Part shown: positions 19,526 through 22,355 of the stretch, in pieces
Layout: each line of letters begins with the position of its first letter
Position numbering within the stretch: position 1 is the stretch's first letter
NCBI GenBank assembly: GCA_030267965.1
Contig: BRYA01000517.1
Coordinates: forward strand, 1 to 22,355
DNA from: Triparma columacea
Taxonomy: Eukaryota; Sar; Bolidophyceae; Parmales; Triparmaceae
Direction: 5' to 3'
DNA length: 22,355 nucleotides
Notes under the pieces: generated by a model
What the model was told of the DNA's origin: nothing
Seen by the model: only the letters and a program-made list of their open reading frames with translations
The model's database searches: none
Program-made: the position numbers and the translations under genes

Positions 19526-22035
19526 TTAAGACAACGACATGCTGGCTTCCGCCCCTCCCACTCCCCCTTCTTCTCCTCCGCCTTCGCTCGTGGTGAGCTT
19601 TGTGCCCCCTTCTCCTTTCCTGATGTCCCCCCCAACCTCAGCCTCAGCCTCGGCTTCATTCTCAGCCTTTGCCCGCGCGGCCAAGTCAACCTGTACTGCC
19701 GCCTGCGCCTCCATCCCGATCCGTGCCGCCACCTCCCCCCCCGCCCCCACCCCCAGCTCACGTGCCGTCACATTCGTTACATCCACCACCTTCACCTTCG
19801 CCTCCTCCGCCACCTCACTCCCACTAACAATCAACTCACGTTTTGTCAAATTTCCTGGCGACGAAGTCACTTTAACTACTGTCTCTTTGATAGGGAACCT
19901 GTGGATACTGCGCTTATCGAAAGGCCCCTCGCCCAATTTAGATATGTCGATGAGGTACCTGCAGGGGATAAGAGAAGCGTGAAAAGGTTTGAAGCGAGGG
20001 TTGGAATATGGACATTAAGAAGCGGTGGGAGGAACTCGGTGCTCTCGCAACATCATCTTCGCTTTGCTTCACTTCTCACTACGATCCACGCTCTACGTAC
20101 TTGAATTGTTCCAAAATTGGGGCGCGGATTTCTTTCTTATACTGCTCGAGGTAGAACCTGTTTTTGAAGACCATGGACATGTCGACGATGTAATTCCCGT
20201 CCCTCTTCATGTCGCATCCGAAGTACGTGAAACCCTTGGCAAAGGATCTCCAGAACTCGCTCAATTCGAGAAGTGTCTCTTTAATAGCAACTTCCTCCCC
20301 CCTTGGGTCGTTCTCGAAGGCATTCTTTTTGCATTTGTAGGAGACGTTCCTTAGCACCGGCGCATCCTCGTCCTCTAGATAATCACCGATGTCAAAATCC
20401 TCCTCAATACCGTCAATGCGAGGAGACGGTGGTGGCTGGATGGCAGGTGCCGTAAATACCCCCCCCCCCTCTTTCTTCTGCCCCCCCCCCAGCGCAGGCA
20501 GCGTCACCGTCTCCGCCAGTCCCCCTCGCACCCCCTTTGCCAGCTCGACATCTCTGTTGAAGGGTTCGAAGTCCACAAAAACGTTGGAATCCATTTTCTC
20601 CTTCTCCTCTTTCGCCTTCATCAACACTTTGATCCCAGGGCTCATCAAGATACTCTCTCTTTTGAGCGGTGGAGGAATCTTTTTTTCTAAAATATCCTCA
20701 AAGGTCCACATTGTGTTGACTGCGCTGACGTCCATCTGGACTTTGTAGTCCTTGAACCAAGCGTGGTCTTTAGCGCTCTTGGCACCGCTGCCCAATCTCA
20801 ACTTGGGATCCTTGCACAGCAGCATATCGAGAATTTCTTGCGTCTGTTTCATTTCTCCCTTGGAAATCTTGGAGAAGATCTTCTTGTTCGAGGGCAGCTT
20901 TGCGTCCTTCATTATGACGTTTTTCATAGTCGTGGCGATGCTCCTCCCTGAAAATGGAGATTGCCCGCAGAGGAGCTCGTAAAGGCTGGGGGGGGGGAGG
21001 GAAGGTAGATGGCAGTTAGCAGGCTTATTCTGAAAACCCAAAACACCCCCCGTCACACACTCACCACACACCGTAAGCCCACCAGTCCACCTCAACCCCG
21101 TATTCCTCCTCTTTGACTATCTCCGGTGCGAAGTACTCTGGCGTACCAACTGTAGACGATGTTCGACCCCTCCCAGTGACATACTGAGCCATTCCAAAGT
21201 CTGTGACAACGAGATGACCATCCGAGCTCAACAGGAAGTTCTCCAGCTTCAAGTCCCGATAGATTATCCCGAGGGAATGAATATATTCCAACGCAAGAGC
21301 CAGCTCGGCCGCGTAGAACCTGCACGTTATCATCCCCAAACCTCCCCCCCCATTAACATCCTGGAGAATTGTGAAAAAGTCGCCACAGCCCGCCAACGTC
21401 ATACCGAAGTACAGCCTCTCTTCATCTTGGAAAAAATACATGAGCTGAACGATGAAGGGGTGGTCAACGTGCTGGAGTATTTGCCGCTCGTTAAGGAGGC
21501 GCTTGACCTTTATCTGAAGATCCTCTCCTTGAGCCTTGATAATGTGTTTCTTCTGGATCGTCTTTATTGCTAGATATCGTTTGGCGGCCCGTTTTTCTTG
21601 GGCAAGCCACACTGGGGGTGGCGGTTGAGAGCGGGGAGTGCGGTTAGTTTCGACAGGGGTATTTAGGGAGGGAGGTTACAGATAGATCGCTGTAGACATC
21701 CACAGTGCCATGAGGTGCACTCTAATGGCGCAGTAAGCAGCGCAAATCTACAAACCGCACCCAAAAAGTACACACAAACGAGGAATAGGAACTTTGCGTG
21801 ACGAGTGCCAGTTCCTTTACCCCTTCAACAAGACTCCAGGAGGTGGCGAGAAAACCTATCCATCCAATTGTACTTCATGGAAGCTCTCAGTTGGTCACAA
21901 CCCAAGAAATTGTCACAACGCTACCTCACCCACCCACATACCTGTGCCAAATGCTCCCTTTCCAAGCTGAGTCCAAAAGCAAAAGTCATGTTGCTGTGGA
22001 GGCGAAGCAGGGTGAAGTCCCAACCCTTCTTCCAT
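19526..22035 (-). CDS. AGC-type Ser/Thr protein kinase with a long unknown C-terminal extension
   Basis: Exons 22035-21942, 21611-21065, 20985-20101 and 19958-19526 join in phase (1, 2, 2) to about 652 residues. Kinase elements are complete: glycine loop LGKGAFGTV (24-32, rebuilt across intron 1), Lys48 in LAIK, Glu73 in LLNERQ, YRDLKLEN (Asp151, Lys153, Asn156), DFG at 169-171, GTPEY at 187-191 and FAPE at 192-195. YRDLK and GTPEY point to the AGC group (PKA/PKG-like), as does the very short N-terminus. After the catalytic domain come about 350 residues with no family I recognise, including LLELSEFWRSFAKGF and YNIVDMS-like hydrophobic patches and an Ala/Glu/Lys-rich tail. The last intron (20100-19959, donor GTACGT, acceptor CTGCAG) is in phase 2 and converts FKYVERGS-stop into FKYLIDISKLG. 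The start ATG 22035 lies in a good GGTACCATGG context, though the frame is open upstream. Confidence 0.86.
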
Positions 22036-22355
22036 GGTACCTCCCGGCGATAGTGAAAGGCTCCCAACAAAGAATTGACGTTGTGGGGTCAGAAAGACAG
22101 GCTCCAACCAAACCAATGTGCGTAAAAGGTATGGTTTTGAGTACTGTTCTTCCGCTGGACTCCCCCCTGCCAGCGATGTTAGTTCGGACCTCAATCGGAC
22201 TCGAGAAAAAAATAAAAATAGAAAGAGTTTTTTTTGAGGTTCCCACCAAAAATCATATTTTACACGCTTTTCGGGGACCCCGCAGCATCAAAGAACCCTC
22301 GATAAAACACAAATCGCGCTTCCACTGCGCTTTAATTCATTCTGGAGTTGTGTTG
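22036..22355. promoter_or_regulatory. Upstream region of the kinase gene
   Basis: The last 320 bases hold the presumed kinase promoter and 5' leader. The frame upstream of ATG 22035 is open to past 22194 but has no in-frame ATG that I could find. A/T homopolymers lie at about 22205-22240. No gene or named promoter element is recognised. Confidence 0.4.

Noticed and set aside
19539..19982. Plus-strand frame of 147 codons, Ser/Ala/Pro-rich
   Set aside because: It is antisense to the last kinase exon, which joins in phase and continues a sensible protein.
20079..20100. Stop after FKYVERGS as the true end of the kinase
   Set aside because: A GTACGT donor just before it and a phase-matched acceptor at 19959 produce a longer continuous protein. 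RNA would settle it.

Overview
The window is nuclear DNA of a eukaryote. Nearly every recognisable protein is split by short GT-AG introns (about 60-330 nt), usually with AG|GTGAG or AG|GTAAG donors and pyrimidine-rich acceptors, and the exons join in phase. Genes are densely packed, alternate strands and have short 3' spacers. The sequence is rich in long C/G homopolymers. A type II NAD(P)H dehydrogenase starts with a signal peptide ending in an 'SVA-F' junction, which resembles the ASAFAP targeting signal of algae with red-derived complex plastids. I infer a photosynthetic stramenopile (ochrophyte microalga). The genus cannot be read from the sequence.

Layout, left to right: (1) a minus-strand gene of unknown function with repeated PSSQ...RR motifs, cut by the left edge; (2) plus-strand NDH-2 in seven exons; (3) a plus-strand leucine-rich-repeat protein, convergent with (4) a minus-strand CDC50/LEM3 flippase subunit in four exons; (5) divergently from it, a plus-strand disordered protein with Gly, acidic and Gln/His tracts; (6) a plus-strand intronless HAD-like hydrolase; (7) a minus-strand Kelch-propeller plus coiled-coil protein convergent with it, with an array of duplicated gene ends between them; (8) a roughly 1.1-kb spacer; (9) plus-strand Ku70 with a C-terminal SAP domain, convergent with (10) minus-strand EMC10; (11) a strikingly AT-rich block; (12) a minus-strand AGC-type protein kinase with a long unrecognised C-terminal extension, reaching almost to the right edge.

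The genes do not form an operon or pathway. They are housekeeping and signalling functions: membrane lipid asymmetry (CDC50), ER membrane-protein insertion (EMC10), DNA end joining (Ku70), alternative electron transport (NDH-2) and signalling (kinase). I see no convincing mobile element, CRISPR array, rRNA or tRNA. The most unusual structure is the tandem array at 10403-10870. It repeats the junction of two convergent genes, so extra copies of both stop-codon regions lie between them. Exon boundaries were worked out by hand from splice consensus, phase and family resemblance, and no transcript evidence was available.
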